This document shows positions 46,478-57,972 of a stretch of 64,000 bases of DNA, one piece after another. This DNA comes from Podospora pseudoanserina (Eukaryota; Ascomycota; Sordariomycetes; Sordariales; Podosporaceae), in NCBI RefSeq assembly GCF_035222485.1, contig NC_085921.1, positions 2,790,001-2,854,000 on the forward strand. Direction: 5' to 3'. The first letter of the stretch is position 1. Every line of letters starts with the position of its first letter. The position numbers were made by a program, and so were the translations under genes. Under the pieces are notes generated by a model. That model searched no databases and was not told the DNA's origin. It was given only the letters and a program-made list of their open reading frames with translations.

Positions 46478-47586
46478 CTGAGATCTAATAGCATTGAGTT
46501 TTTTTTCTTGCAAAAGATTACACCCTTGGTTGATTGAACGGTGGTTGCGGATGGCTTGTCTCTTGATCAGGGCCTACGGCTGGTTTCAGGTAACAGAGTT
46601 TGAGTGATGAATCAATCGATGCGAAAGAGCAAAAAAACAACGAACAACTGTGCTCACTAAGAAGTCTTCTAATACGTTAACTAAAAGTCGATCGGCTCTC
46701 CCAACAAAACAGGCTGACTTTGTATTTTTCTCAAATCTCACATTAAACTTTCCAGTCTTTAAGCGTCTCAGTGATGAGAAGGCATCATAATCGACCTACC
46801 AAGCCTGGATCCGGATATTGTTCCATAACAGCCATGAATGGATGGTTACGGTGATGGATCAAAGTAGGTATACTATGGAACGAGGGATTGATGTAGTATT
46901 TCTTGAGCAGACTACAAGGGCGTTGTTTAATGACTGCATATTTGGTCAAGTTGGTAGCAGGCCTATGGTAGGCTGGGTAGAGTGGAAGCTGAATTATGTG
47001 CTCTTTGGGTGTGTTAGTGGTTATGGGATGCCCCATTTGAGAGCTCTTTAATTGGTCAAAAGGCTTGTAGTGTAAATACATGCTTCACATCAATTGTCCG
47101 GGTTTTTAATATCAATGTGTGAAATTCTCAGAGGCCTCGATCTAAGAAAATGCATCCCTACTGCCCCTTTATTTGCCCAATTGTGCATGCCATGTGCTCT
47201 CAATTACCTTTTGCATTATTATGCGATTAGGAAACCAGTTTGTGCTCTTTCACGACATTTTTCATTTTCCCGCTCCACTTCCTTTCCCTTTCCCTCTATC
47301 CTCCTTTTCAAGAAGGTGACGAGCATAGCCTAGAAAGAAAGCATGGGGGCAGATACCAAAGCAAGAGATGGAGAAAGGCCCCATACCGAACAATTTCCAA
47401 TTGGGGGCAAAGAATCGACTATACCCAAACAGGGTAGAACCACAAGAACAAACATGCTGCTTCTGTGAAGTACGTGGGAATGCGCCGAGCATATCAAACC
47501 TAGAAAGGGGTCTATTCACCAGGGAAACATTTGTATGTACATTTGTCATGCGCTCGTGGCGACTCTTTCTTCCAGCCAGCCTTGCT
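46478..47586. other. Intergenic, no gene seen
   Basis: AT-richer than the flanks, with only short frames. It holds the 3' UTR of NDUFA12 on the minus strand. Confidence 0.5.
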
Positions 47587-48379
47587 TTACCTAGGGGCGG
47601 CCACGGGCTGCCATGACTGGATCTTGGGCTTTGTTCTGAGATAATATCAGTTTTCTGTGATATGATGGAAATGGTAATGAACAAAGAAAGCTCCTTACGT
47701 GCTATATGTCTTGAACGCAGCTCTAGTAAAAGTCCTGTTAGGGATGTGCTCGGTGTTGGCCCAAGGGCGGTTGGCAATGCCGGTGGCGGTGGTGATGGGG
47801 TCCTTGTTGGGAGGAGTGTCGACGGAGTAGGAGATCCAGGCGTGCCACAAGGGCTCAATCTGGCCACTGTCGCAGAGCAAGTTAGACTGATGTTGCGATG
47901 GGACCATTAGCGAAACCTACGCATCGTAGTCGTGCTTGGCATAGTCAACCCATCTGGAGCGGACTGCTCAAGTTGATCAGCACTTCAACCAATGTATATG
48001 CCGGAGATAGAAGCCTAGAACATACGGGGAAGTTCATCCATGTTCTCGTAGAACTTGTTGCCGAACTTGTCGACACCCACAAGAGTACCGGCCTTGGTGT
48101 CACCTGCAGACTACGTCAGTCTCCACCCATCCTTCCGCCCTCCATCATCGATGTGCTTCGAGGCGTACCGATGTACTATTCGTCGGGGGTCGAGGCTATG
48201 TTAGCTGTGGCTGAGTAGGCGGGGGACTCGAGGAGGGGACGAACGTTGAGTTGATGCCAGTATTCCTAGAGTTGCGCCTGAGGTTAGCTACTGTATTCAG
48301 GTGTCTCACGGGTATTGGAGGAGCAAACCTTGAAGCCAATCTTGCGCAGATTGCCGAGGGTTCTGGAGAGGTACGACAT
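47587..48379 (-). CDS. NDUFA12: Complex I accessory subunit NDUFA12 (B17.2/13.4 kDa) homologue
   Basis: Seven exons: 48329..48379, 48245..48265, 48169..48175, 48026..48103, 47921..47963, 47699..47866 and 47587..47635, giving 138 aa. Exon 3 is a 7-nt microexon (TACATCG) that supplies Tyr-Ile-Gly in the conserved run EYWHQLNYIGDTKAGTLVG. Family landmarks follow: VDKFGNKFYEN, RSRWVDYAKHDYDA, QIEPLWHAWISY and the C-terminal KPKIQSWQPVAAPR. Reading through the last donor would stop after KTYST, but the last exon supplies the family's usual end, so splicing there is favoured. The protein sits on the matrix arm of NADH:ubiquinone oxidoreductase. Two donors (GTTTGC, GTTCGT) are weak. It is divergent from PGS1. 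Confidence 0.9.
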
Positions 48380-48737
48380 GGTGGGCAAAGGCGAGCGCGG
48401 GCCAATTGACCGTGGCTGGATGTGGTGATGGTATCAGTTGAGGATTGCGGTCGTTGCGGCCAAGCCCAGGCAAGATGGGAGCTCGCTGCCGAACTGACGC
48501 CAGTGGGCGGGATTGTGGGCCGGCGACTCCCGAGCCAATGGGAGAGCTCCAATTACCCCTGCCGCCAAGCCCCGCGTTGCCTGCGTCAGTGCTCTTTTTC
48601 GAGATTGTCAACGGTTCCAGGTTGCACCCTATGAACCTATGGACTACATAGCTATCAGCTCTTTGATCTTCACCCTCTTCCGAACCGCCGCCGATATCAC
48701 CACCTTTCTTCTCTCCAGTCCCCAGCGCTTCTCGGCT
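48380..48737. promoter_or_regulatory. Bidirectional promoter of NDUFA12 and PGS1
   Basis: At most 358 bp separate the two start codons, or 259 bp if PGS1 begins at its upstream ATG (48639). Both products work in the mitochondrial inner membrane, so co-regulation is plausible. No TATA box was seen. Confidence 0.5.
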
Positions 48738-50453
48738 ATGCTGACCAGGACTGCCTCACGATGTTCGACTAAGCTTCGGGCTGCTCTCCGACAGCCATCC
48801 CTCCGGGTTGCTAAACAACAACCACAATGCCGACGATTCTCGATGCCCACAGCAAACGCCACTCCCGGCGCGCAGTCCGCTGCCACTTCCAGTGCTGGAA
48901 TGCTGTCCCCGTTTGTCAGCGAGCTTGACAAGATTGCCCCATCATTCAGGATCAACGGATCGCAAATTCGGGTTCTCCAATCGCCAACCGAGTTCTACGA
49001 AACCCTCAAGGTTGTCTAGCCCCGCGCCCTCTAGCAGTCGTTGGGCTCTGACTCGGAAACAGGACAAGATTCGCAATGCGGAAAGACGCATCTTCCTGTC
49101 GACACTGTACATTGGGAAGTCTGAGAAGGAACTGGTATGTCTTTGTAGCTTGGATCGAGCTTTGCCCTGTCAGTATCTGACAAGTCGAAGATCACTACAC
49201 TCCAAGAGGCGCTGCGCTCCAAGCCGAACCTCAAACTCAGCATCCTTACCGACGCCCTGAGAGGCACACGCGAAGCCCCTGATCCATCATGCGCATCACT
49301 TCTGGCCCCATTGGTCGAGGAATTCGGCCCAGATCGCGTTGAGATCCGCATGTACCACACACCGAATCTCACAGGATTCAGAAAGAAGCACATCCCGAAG
49401 AGAATAAACGAAGGATGGGGTCTACAACACATGAAGCTGTACGGCTTTGATGACGAGATCATGATGACCGGCGCCAACCTGTCCAACGACTACTTCAGCG
49501 ACAGGCAAGATCGCTATCACCTGTTTTCGTCCAGGGACATCACGGAATACTTTTCCAATTTGCATGATGCCATATCGTCACTCAGCTTTCGCATCGACCC
49601 ATCCGACGCCCCTTCCGGCTTCGACATGGTGTGGCCCAAGGACAACGCCGCCCCATCCCCTCTGGAAGATCACAAGCAGTTTGTCAGAGAATCAACAGGA
49701 TTGCTGGCAGGTCTCATCTCACCCAAGACTGCGCCGCTGACCGCCAATGACTCCACACCATTGGAAAAGCGGGATACATCTGTTTACATGCTCGCCCAGT
49801 TCTCGCAATTACTGTCGCCAGACACATCGACAGAACTCCCGGCCATCACGCATATTTTGAGCACCCTTGCCGCCCCACAATATTCCAAGTCATCTTGGAC
49901 ATTTACCGCAGGATACTTTAACCCTGCCCCATCGCTGACCAAGCTCCTTCTGTCAACCGCATCGCAAAATAATACTGTTATTACAGCTTCACCGTATGCC
50001 AACGGCTTCTACAAGTCTCCCGGCGTCTCAGGACTGTTACCAGATGCGTACACACTGCTTGCCCGGCGCTTTGTGCGCGCAGTTCATGAGAAGAAGCTGG
50101 ACGCATCTACGGTAATGAAAGAGTGGAGGAAGGGCACGGTTGGCGAGCCTGGAGCTTGGACGTACCACGCAAAGGGTTTGTGGGTGACTCTACCAGACAA
50201 CAATGGTCCATCCATAAGTCTGATCGGTAGCTCCAACTACACTAAGAGAAGCTACTCGCTGGACCTGGAAGCCAACGCTCTCATCGTGACGGAGAATGAG
50301 AGTCTGAAGAAACAACTGGCCAACGAGCAAAATTGGCTGCAAGAAAATACCACGGTGGTCACCCGAGAGGACTATGCCAAGACTGAGCGCCGCGTCGGTC
50401 TCAAGGTGCGCATTGCGATGTTGATCGTGCGGCTTGTGGGAGGTGCCTTGTAA
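48738..50453 (+). CDS. pgs1: Phosphatidylglycerophosphate synthase PGS1
   Basis: Exons 48738..49010, 49063..49134 and 49191..50453 give 535 aa. The ATG at 48738 is chosen because it opens a classic Arg-rich presequence (MLTRTASRCSTKLRAALRQP). An in-frame ATG at 48639 would add 33 mostly hydrophobic residues. The first HKD motif is HMKLYGFDD (about residue 194) followed by GANLS. The second, HAKGLWVT (about 440) followed by GSSNYTKRS, lacks the Asp, as is usual in PGS1. The enzyme joins CDP-diacylglycerol and glycerol-3-phosphate, the committed step to phosphatidylglycerol and cardiolipin on the matrix side of the inner membrane. NDUFA12, on the other side of the promoter, belongs to a cardiolipin-dependent complex. 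Confidence 0.93.
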
Positions 50454-52831
50454 GGAACTGGTCTGGTGGAGACTTGATGTGTAGGACTGGTGTAAGAATA
50501 GGAGAGGCAAACGATACCCAAGAATACGGATAGAAGGATACGTCAGCATCACAGTTCAGATGTCAGCTGTTTGGACGGATGGAAATTTTATGTTTTGTTC
50601 AATGCTGAGCGAGTGTGCCCATCAGACTCGAGAGTCTCTGTCGTCACGCCGGACGATGGGGTATGTATGCAAAAAGTCACCACATCTTCGATCCTCCCGC
50701 CCTGATTTCCGACATCAAAATGCGCTGCAATGCAAACCTGAAAAGCAGACAACCGATAAACGCCGTTCCCTAATACTGATTCGCATTTAAGTCATCCCGG
50801 ACATGACAAACATCCCCGTTTTTTGTTGGAAAATGCAAAGACATAAAAAAGATCGTCTCCCGAAACGCCCCCCCCTGTAAGTCTCGTGCAGTCCCCATTT
50901 TAAAGAACGCCGGAAAAGTCTACCACAATGGCATTGCGCCACTGAGATGATTTTTTGGAGTATGCTGTTATCAAGTCGAAGCTTTTGGGACCGATCGTGG
51001 GGGGTCCGGCCCGACAGCTTGGGCCCTGCTGACCTGACTGGGCCACCACGCTACATCTCCCGAACCAACCCCCACCACAAGCGTTCCAGCTGTAGCTTCA
51101 GATAATCATCGGTCTATTTGGTGGTTGACGTTCATCCTCACAAGTCGATCGGCATCCTGATCTTGGCGTTCGTCGTCCATGATCTTCTCCTGCTTTTGAC
51201 GAGGGGGAGCGCTCGCTGGATGACTCTGATGAAAGAGCGGGAGAGGCTCCGCTTGAGGGGGACGGCTTGCATCATGGTGGTTTTGTTGTAGATATGGTTG
51301 GGAGGAATAGGTCGGCCAGCGAGGTATGGAGTCTCCACCGGAGAGATGAGGAAGAGGAGGGGATATGGCAGCTCCTGCTGGACCACTTTTTGGTTCTCAG
51401 TTTTGAAAGTTGATGATCGACATGATCAGAGGTGGTCGCCAGGACAAGAGACGAGGAGGTCGTCGAGTCTTAAGTGGTGAGTGTGGTGGTGGTGGTGGTG
51501 GTGTTGTTGTTGGCGGATCGGAGTACCGGCCAACGACCCATTCACCTGTTTCCCAAGCAAAGAGGAGGAGGAAGAGCACCGCTAAAATTAGGGCCCTGTC
51601 GCGGGTGGCGTAGTCTGTTGCGTCCGCGCCCCTCTTCTTGGTTGTTTCGTTTGCGGGATGTCAACGCAGAGATAAAGGTGCTGCGCCGCTGGCGTGCTGT
51701 ACCCACAAGACCCAGCGATGGATATGAAACGGTTTCGACTGTGCGATTTTGTAGTTCAGCCACAAAGGTTGTTCTGGGTTGGGGTGAAAGGTCCTAGATA
51801 GGGCTAGGGATCTCAAGGGATTGCTGGTGGGCTTGAGGCACAGGGGAGCTATGGCCCTTGATGAGGTCTGCGGGATCACGCAAGAGGGGGCGCGTTGATA
51901 TGCAACCTTGTTGCCCTTGCCAGTGCGGTAGTTGAACGGCTCGCATTTAAGATGCGAGACATGTTCGGAGTTTTAACTTTTGGAGTTTCTTATCAGGGCC
52001 ATTCTCGCGGGCCGAAGCTTTTCGTGGATGACAGACCACCGTTATCACCGATGGGCTGTTGCGGGTCCGAGCCATTTTCCAACCTCTTCCCTTCCCCGAC
52101 TCGAACATCTGAGGGTTGGTCAAGATCGGGGATCTGGGAAGCCAAGTAGACTAATGTGTGTCTGAGCGGCTTCTGCTCGAGCTCAGACGCTTGAGGCTTC
52201 CAACACGTCGACGTCCCAATGCCCCCGGACTAGCCGTGAGTCAAGAAATGTGACTTCGGGGCTGGCGGCCCAGACGGCGAAGGACGACCCGCATGAGGGC
52301 GGGATATAAATGTCAGCATGTGCTCGATATCAGTCCCGAATTACTTGCAGAATACCACCTCTCACACAACAGCATTACCGTGACTGCCAACCACAGCATT
52401 CTTCCACAGCTTCGTGCTGGTGAATGTGCACCAGAATATCGGCAACGTAGAAGAAGATTAATTGCTTATTCTCCTACAACCGGACCCAAGATTGCTCGTC
52501 TTGTATCAGTTATGGCAAAACATGTCATCATCTTCTTTTACGTGGACGATATTCCTGTGCCCATTCACCAGATACGGACGTTGCCTCAGTATATCGTCGT
52601 CTTGTACCATGGTTCTGTGACCTGGGATTGGGCAGATCAATTTCTACACGGTTGTCGACATCACACTCAAGATCCTTCATGAAGCCCAGGAAGATGCCTC
52701 ACTTGTGTAAAGTCCCTTGCAAGGCATGTGATCAATACATATCCCTACTTCTAATTACACTGAACTGTGTTGTAAATATATATCTAAAATCTAGGTAGTT
52801 ATATACATCCATCTACAATTACACAACCCTC
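50454..52831. other. Long intergenic region, no gene supported
   Basis: About 2.4 kb. Frames such as 51138..51386 (-) and 52293..52682 (+) are open, but show no domain, signal peptide or splice continuity. A GTG microsatellite lies at 51484..51503. From 52740 to 52820 the sequence is AT-rich, at the 3' end of the GT2 gene. Confidence 0.5.
51484..51503. repeat. GTG trinucleotide microsatellite
   Basis: About six to seven tandem GTG units followed by a TTG run, in non-coding DNA. It is likely to be length-variable. Confidence 0.6.
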
Positions 52832-54643
52832 TCATCCAGAAGCACCAATCGTCACCCTCCAACCACCCCACATCGCCACCCCCATGCTCACCATTATGCA
52901 CACCATCTTCTCATACCACACCAATCCCCAGTGGATAGCCAACACCTTCGCCACAACCCCAGCCACAATCCCCATCCAAACAACAAAGAACCCAAGATCA
53001 AACCACGCCTTCCTCATGCCCTCCCTCTTTGCCCGTTCCATATCCCCACTCGCCCTCATCGACGTCCCCCAGCCATCAGCTGCCATGGTCAGCATGCTGT
53101 AAATCTGCACCGCCGGCAAGGGGATGTAGTAAAAGAACACACCCGGCACGATCCACCTCACATCTCCGAGCCTCAACCGGTGTGTGTTTCTCACAAAATT
53201 ATACATGGTGCTAATCAAGATCCGAAAGACAAAGTCCATAACCGATATCTCAATCAACTGGTGCCCAGTAAAAAAGAACCACATCACCGCCAACGCTCCG
53301 ATCGCCGGTCCAAACTCCCGCTTCACCATCCCGTAGAACAGAAGCGGATGACTGACGAGATAGACCTTTGGCCTGAGAAGCGACTCGATATGCGTTGCCC
53401 TCGCCCAGCGGACTTGTTGTCTCAACCATCGAGACATTGTGGTAGGGGTGTCTGTTGCAGCCAGGACATCGGAGGCAAAGATTACGTTCCATCCTCTGAG
53501 TAGTAAATTAGTGGTGAGATGCCTGTCTTCGTTGACAATCATCCGCTTGCCAAAGGCGATTTGCGTATACCACGGCACCAGGATCGCCGGAAGGGCAGAC
53601 AGACGAAAGGCGGTGCTGGGACCAGACTGGCAGTCACTGGTGCCGGTGCAAGCTGGTGTTGAGCGGGTGAGGTAGAGCTCGCCCCAGTAGACCGCTGAGG
53701 CGAGGTTTGTGACGGCGGTTTCTCTGTTGTTGTGGACGACAAGCCCGGAGGAGGCGCCGCCTGCTTTGAGGTCAGAAGCGATGGTGTTGATTGTTTTCTC
53801 TAAGGAATCTGGAAAGACGATGGTGTCTGAGTCGGAGGACCAGAGGTACTCAATGCCGAGGATGTCTGAGATGACAAGTGCAAAGACGTAGGCTGTGAAC
53901 ATTATTCCCTTTTTGTGCATATGGCGTTGCTTCAGACAGAGATGTTTGATACCCTTGGGACCGCCAATGGTCAGGTCATGTTGTCGAAGGATCGATCGGG
54001 CTAGGTCGAGACAAGCTTGCATGGAAATGGCATTTGCTTCGTCTTCGTTGACAGGAATTCCGTTTTGACGCTGGAGAGCCATGGTTTTGGCGCGGATGCG
54101 TTCAGCAACCTCACCCAGGGGCTCTGGAATCTGGATGACGGTGGAGTTCTCGGGAAAAACTTGGCAGAAGACGTTGACCATGTCTTGGTCTTCTGCCTCG
54201 TCACCGTCGATGCCTGCAAGGAAGAAGGTACATGTCTTGGCTGACTTGTAGCTTTGCAGTGCCCGGGCATAGAGCGATGGATCCTCACGCCAGCCAACAA
54301 CTGCCGCCATACAGTCCGCGTTGGGGAGGCATGGTTGAGCTTCCAAGTGAAGACCGCTCCATTCTTTCTTTTCGTCCAAGTGTTGGTCGAAGCTCGGTGT
54401 ATGTAGGGAACGAGCAAAGTGTTGTCGACGTCCTTCGACGATATAACGGTTGAGTTCTGTGAGAGCGATAGTGATGACGATGTCTAGCGTTACGGGGTAG
54501 CGACTGTGGACTGTTGAAAAGTAGTAGATGGGTAGGGATAATAGGCAACCCAAGATATTCAGAAGTAAACGAGAGGCTGAAGGGGGATGGCCTTGCACCA
54601 CTGGCTCCCGGAAGTCATCGTTCTTCTCCTTTGGTGACATCAT
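52832..54643 (-). CDS. GT2 membrane polysaccharide synthase-like glycosyltransferase
   Basis: Single exon, 603 aa from the ATG at 54643 (MMSPKEKNDDF). The frame begins farther upstream at TTG only, and an AG at about 54690 could be the acceptor of a leader intron. Two hydrophobic segments near residues 25-60 precede the catalytic part. Its processive GT2 signatures are SSDSDTIV (DxD), GPSTAFR, NEDRHLTT (general base) and QQVRW (QxxRW). Four or more membrane helices follow. This is the architecture of hyaluronan, chitin and cellulose-type synthases and of fungal Cps1-like enzymes. Donor and polymer are not known. It is transcribed away from the GT31-like gene at 55956. Confidence 0.85.
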   Translation of the reverse strand: MMSPKEKNDDFREPVVQGHPPSASRLLLNILGCLLSLPIYYFSTVHSRYPVTLDIVITIALTELNRYIVEGRRQHFARSLHTPSFDQHLDEKKEWSGLHLEAQPCLPNADCMAAVVGWREDPSLYARALQSYKSAKTCTFFLAGIDGDEAEDQDMVNVFCQVFPENSTVIQIPEPLGEVAERIRAKTMALQRQNGIPVNEDEANAISMQACLDLARSILRQHDLTIGGPKGIKHLCLKQRHMHKKGIMFTAYVFALVISDILGIEYLWSSDSDTIVFPDSLEKTINTIASDLKAGGASSGLVVHNNRETAVTNLASAVYWGELYLTRSTPACTGTSDCQSGPSTAFRLSALPAILVPWYTQIAFGKRMIVNEDRHLTTNLLLRGWNVIFASDVLAATDTPTTMSRWLRQQVRWARATHIESLLRPKVYLVSHPLLFYGMVKREFGPAIGALAVMWFFFTGHQLIEISVMDFVFRILISTMYNFVRNTHRLRLGDVRWIVPGVFFYYIPLPAVQIYSMLTMAADGWGTSMRASGDMERAKREGMRKAWFDLGFFVVWMGIVAGVVAKVLAIHWGLVWYEKMVCIMVSMGVAMWGGWRVTIGASG

Positions 54644-55955
54644 TGGATCGTCAAAGCGAGTGATGCTGGCCAACAAGAACTCCTGAAAGAAGATGTGTAT
54701 CGTGAACAGACCAGGCTGGTCAGAAGGCGGAGGGGATAGCAGTACAAAAGGGAGAGAGCATAGGCATGTCTCTACATCTAAGCTGTGACTTACCGTGTCA
54801 CACCGTAGAGGCCAGCTCGTATGCCTGCCTGGAATCCGACTTCGGCTTCCCCTCTTCAGATGACAGAATCTGTACAGACCCCGTAGCTGGTGACCCGGGA
54901 AGCCATCGTGCTCGTCAAATTAGGACTTGCCCGGCGTGTGAGCAAGTAGCGGCTCTGGAGGCTGCAACGTCCCATTCAGCCAAGATTTCCTATGTGGCTT
55001 CACGCGGCTGGTTTGCATCGTATCTATCAACCTATCGGTAAGGCCTTTTGCTGCGCCTTATGCCAATGAGCCGCCCTCCGAAGAGTGTGCTTTCAGCCCT
55101 TCTTGGAATCGGCGAATCCAAGAGCTGGCTGCTTTGTGCACCTACAGCTTTTACTGTATGTCTCGTACGTTGTGGAGGCTGTGGGCACGAGTGGGAGTCT
55201 GTCCAAAAGTTGCTCGGTATCCAATTGTCGGGTATTGAGACATTGAACAAAGAGGCAAATAGAGTATTGTGGTATGGCGGTCTATTTTTCCAGAAGAGCA
55301 TCGTGACAGTGTCCGGTGGAAAAGAGCGTTCCAGTTTGCGCCACACAATTATTGTGGGACCGAGGACGACCTCTCAGTGCTCCTGGCTTAGCCCATAGGG
55401 CATTTAGGGCATGTTACATTGGGGAGCACAGCGCATTTAGCCGCAGTTGCACGCCGAACCCTCGGCGCACTCAACTTGTAGAACCATCAGCCCATGAGCA
55501 CGGTCATTCGTTTGGGATCTTGATCTTGAATCCTGGTGAGTCAGACCTTTGTCTCAACTTTATGCTTATATGGAAAGCTAACCATCATCAGATCTCAAGG
55601 TTGTATTCGGATCATGTCCTCAGCCTTTATGCGGGCTGCGCCGTAGAGTCAACTTCAACATGATCCTCGGAATCCCGACCAAGAGTCGCTCGCCGCCTAT
55701 TCGCTTCGAGTTTTTGTGCAACACGTCGTATCGGGGTCACAGCCTCCACAGAAAGGTCGGTGTATGGGGACATTCAGCTCACTCGAAGCTGCTTGGGAGC
55801 GCCATGGATGCCTTGGTTGGTCCTGGTCCAAAGACTTTAGACTAAATATTACCTCGACTGATCTTGAGTTCACCGCCTAGAGGCTTTTAACGAGAATCCA
55901 GTTTTTTCTGTTTGTCCAATTCCAACATCCAAACCTACGTTACTGAACCAGCATC
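54644..55955. other. Divergent spacer between two glycosyltransferase genes
   Basis: About 1.3 kb. No gene is supported; short frames on both strands lack motifs. It holds both promoters. Confidence 0.55.
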
Positions 55956-57452
55956 ATGGTTGTGACATACAGGAACAACCGGCTGGTGCCAGCTATCGTG
56001 ATATCAGCGTGCCTCTGGGGTATCTATCATCTTGTGGATGTCAAAATTCCAAACGAAAGCTATCATACCGTGATACTTCCAGACTGGAGAACGCCACCAT
56101 CACAAGCCGGTCATGATGTTGACCTTGATCCCCATTCACATCCAACCACCACGGCATGGTCACCACCACCACCAGCAGTTCAAACCCCTGACCCGACAAA
56201 GAGCCCAAATGGCAAGCCCAAAGACAGTACCCTGGCACCAGAAGACGTCCTCTTGATCATGAAAACGGGCTACACGTCTCTTTGGAAACGTCTTCTAATC
56301 CACCTCACCACCTCCCTCTCCCCAGACCGCATCCCCCAATCCAACTCGGTCATCTACTCCGACGCCCCCTCCACCATCGGCACCTTCAACATCATCGACG
56401 CCCTAGAAAACACCACCCACACCCTCAAATCGAACCATCCCGACTTCGAAATCTATCGCCAACAACCGCTCTACAACAGCCACAACGCCTACGTCGAAGC
56501 AGCGGGTATAGAAGGCGACAACTTTGGCCCCGCGGGTGGTTGGATCATCGACAAGTACAAGTTCGTCCCGTTGATGCAACACGCTGGGAGGAACTACCCC
56601 CACGCGAAGTGGTATATCTACATGGAAGACGACACTTATCTCTTCCTCACTAACATCCTTGCCTACCTGTCCAAGTATGACTGGAGGAAGTCGCATTACC
56701 TGGGCAGCTTCGCCGGGAAGTCGGACGTGATCTTCGCCCATGGCGGTGCGGGCTTTGTCATCTCCCGCGGAGCGTGGGAGAGGTCCTTTGGGCAAAACGA
56801 CAAGATGGCCGCGGATTACGAAGAATACACGGCCGCCCACTGCTGCGGTGATCAAGTCCTCGGTCACGCGCTCAACAAATACGGGGTCAAATTCGGGGAG
56901 AATCATGGAGACGAAAGATTCACCTGGGGCTTCAACCCTGTTGTGCACTGGCGATTTGGATTTGAGAAGTGGAATTGGTGCGAGCCGTTGCTGAGCTGGC
57001 ATAAAGTCCATTCAAGAGATGTGGCGAGATATTACCAGTTGGAACAGGAGTGGGATTTTGAGAAAGACGGGCCGATCAGACATGGGGACTTTGCGAAACG
57101 GGTCATCCTTCCTGAGTTGAGGGCACGGAATAATAGGGCGGAGTGGTGGGATAATATGTCGGGGGTATGGCAGGTTAGTTCGGGGAATAAGAATGATCCT
57201 CCTGGGCCGGAGGGGAAGGGGTATGATGAGGCGAAGTGGAAGAAGGCTTGGGAGTCGGTGGGGGATTGTGAGGAGGCTTGCAAGTTGTGGGGGGATTGTG
57301 TTCAGTGGAGCTGGGTGGAGGATTTGTGTAAGATGGATAATAAGTTCATGATGGGGCAGGGGTACGCGCCGGCTATGATGGAGAGGAAGACGGCGTTAAA
57401 GAGGACTAGTGGGTGGTTGACGGATAGATTGGAGGGCTGGAAATGTGCATAG
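55956..57452 (+). CDS. Type II membrane glycosyltransferase, fringe/GT31-like
   Basis: Single exon, 498 aa. A short cytosolic head (MVVTYRNNR) is followed by a membrane anchor, LVPAIVISACLWGIYHLV, and a Pro-rich stem (about 60-90), typical of Golgi enzymes. The catalytic domain has LLIMKTGYTSLWKRLLIH, then KWYIYMEDDTYLF with the DxD metal site (about 224-226), then HGGAGFVISRGAWERS. The last of these is the fringe/beta-1,3-galactosyltransferase-like acceptor loop. A C-terminal Cys-rich part (CEEACKLWGDCVQWSW, ending KMDN) looks like an Apple/PAN-type module. It probably adds a sugar to a glycan or protein in the Golgi. The divergent GT2 neighbour suggests a shared surface-glycan role. Confidence 0.82.
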   Translation: MVVTYRNNRLVPAIVISACLWGIYHLVDVKIPNESYHTVILPDWRTPPSQAGHDVDLDPHSHPTTTAWSPPPPAVQTPDPTKSPNGKPKDSTLAPEDVLLIMKTGYTSLWKRLLIHLTTSLSPDRIPQSNSVIYSDAPSTIGTFNIIDALENTTHTLKSNHPDFEIYRQQPLYNSHNAYVEAAGIEGDNFGPAGGWIIDKYKFVPLMQHAGRNYPHAKWYIYMEDDTYLFLTNILAYLSKYDWRKSHYLGSFAGKSDVIFAHGGAGFVISRGAWERSFGQNDKMAADYEEYTAAHCCGDQVLGHALNKYGVKFGENHGDERFTWGFNPVVHWRFGFEKWNWCEPLLSWHKVHSRDVARYYQLEQEWDFEKDGPIRHGDFAKRVILPELRARNNRAEWWDNMSGVWQVSSGNKNDPPGPEGKGYDEAKWKKAWESVGDCEEACKLWGDCVQWSWVEDLCKMDNKFMMGQGYAPAMMERKTALKRTSGWLTDRLEGWKCA

Positions 57453-57972
57453 GTTGTTAAAAAGCCGCTGTTTTCTTTACTTTAGGAATTATTTGAGAGA
57501 ATCATATACAGTAAGCGTATCGACCTCAGATCTGTTCTTGAACCCTCTGACATTCCTCTTGTATTGGGGTCATAGGTCACTGCCGCTGTTCCACAAACGC
57601 TTATGGGCCCGTAATGCAACGCCTACCTAGGTAGCTCGTGTTACTCAGAGCAGATTCCGGGTCAATCCTTTAGATGGACCTAACGCAAATCTAGAAGGGA
57701 CAAGGTTCCAACGATGATTTCTATGTTACACAAGAATAAAATACGGCCGGTGATTGCTGTCTCAGCAGTGACACAGAGTCAAGCTCCGTTGTAGTGTATG
57801 TTGGATTAATCAATTATCTAATATAGCCGCCACGAGGTTCGGCAATAGCAGAATATGTTTGCTACGCCTCCCCAAACAATCCTGTCTATAAAGAGACGCT
57901 ATCATCCCGTTGATTCCATAAATTAGTCTATAGCTAGGCCTTGACATTTCGCTAGCCAGTTAGCCTTCCTCG
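57453..57972. other. Spacer, no gene seen
   Basis: This holds the 3' UTR of the glycosyltransferase and the promoter of the first six-Cys protein gene. Confidence 0.55.
57897..57903 (+). promoter_or_regulatory. TATA box of first six-Cys protein gene
   Basis: TATAAAG lies 70 bp before the first ATG, with normal spacing for a fungal TATA promoter with a short leader. Confidence 0.5.

Noticed and set aside
52293-52682. 129-aa frame upstream of the GT2 gene end
   Set aside because: It has no recognised domain, signal peptide or homologous phrase and lies in a long gene-poor gap.
56403-57011. 202-aa minus-strand frame opposite the GT31-like gene
   Set aside because: Shadow frame; hydrophobic stretches are complements of the coding text.
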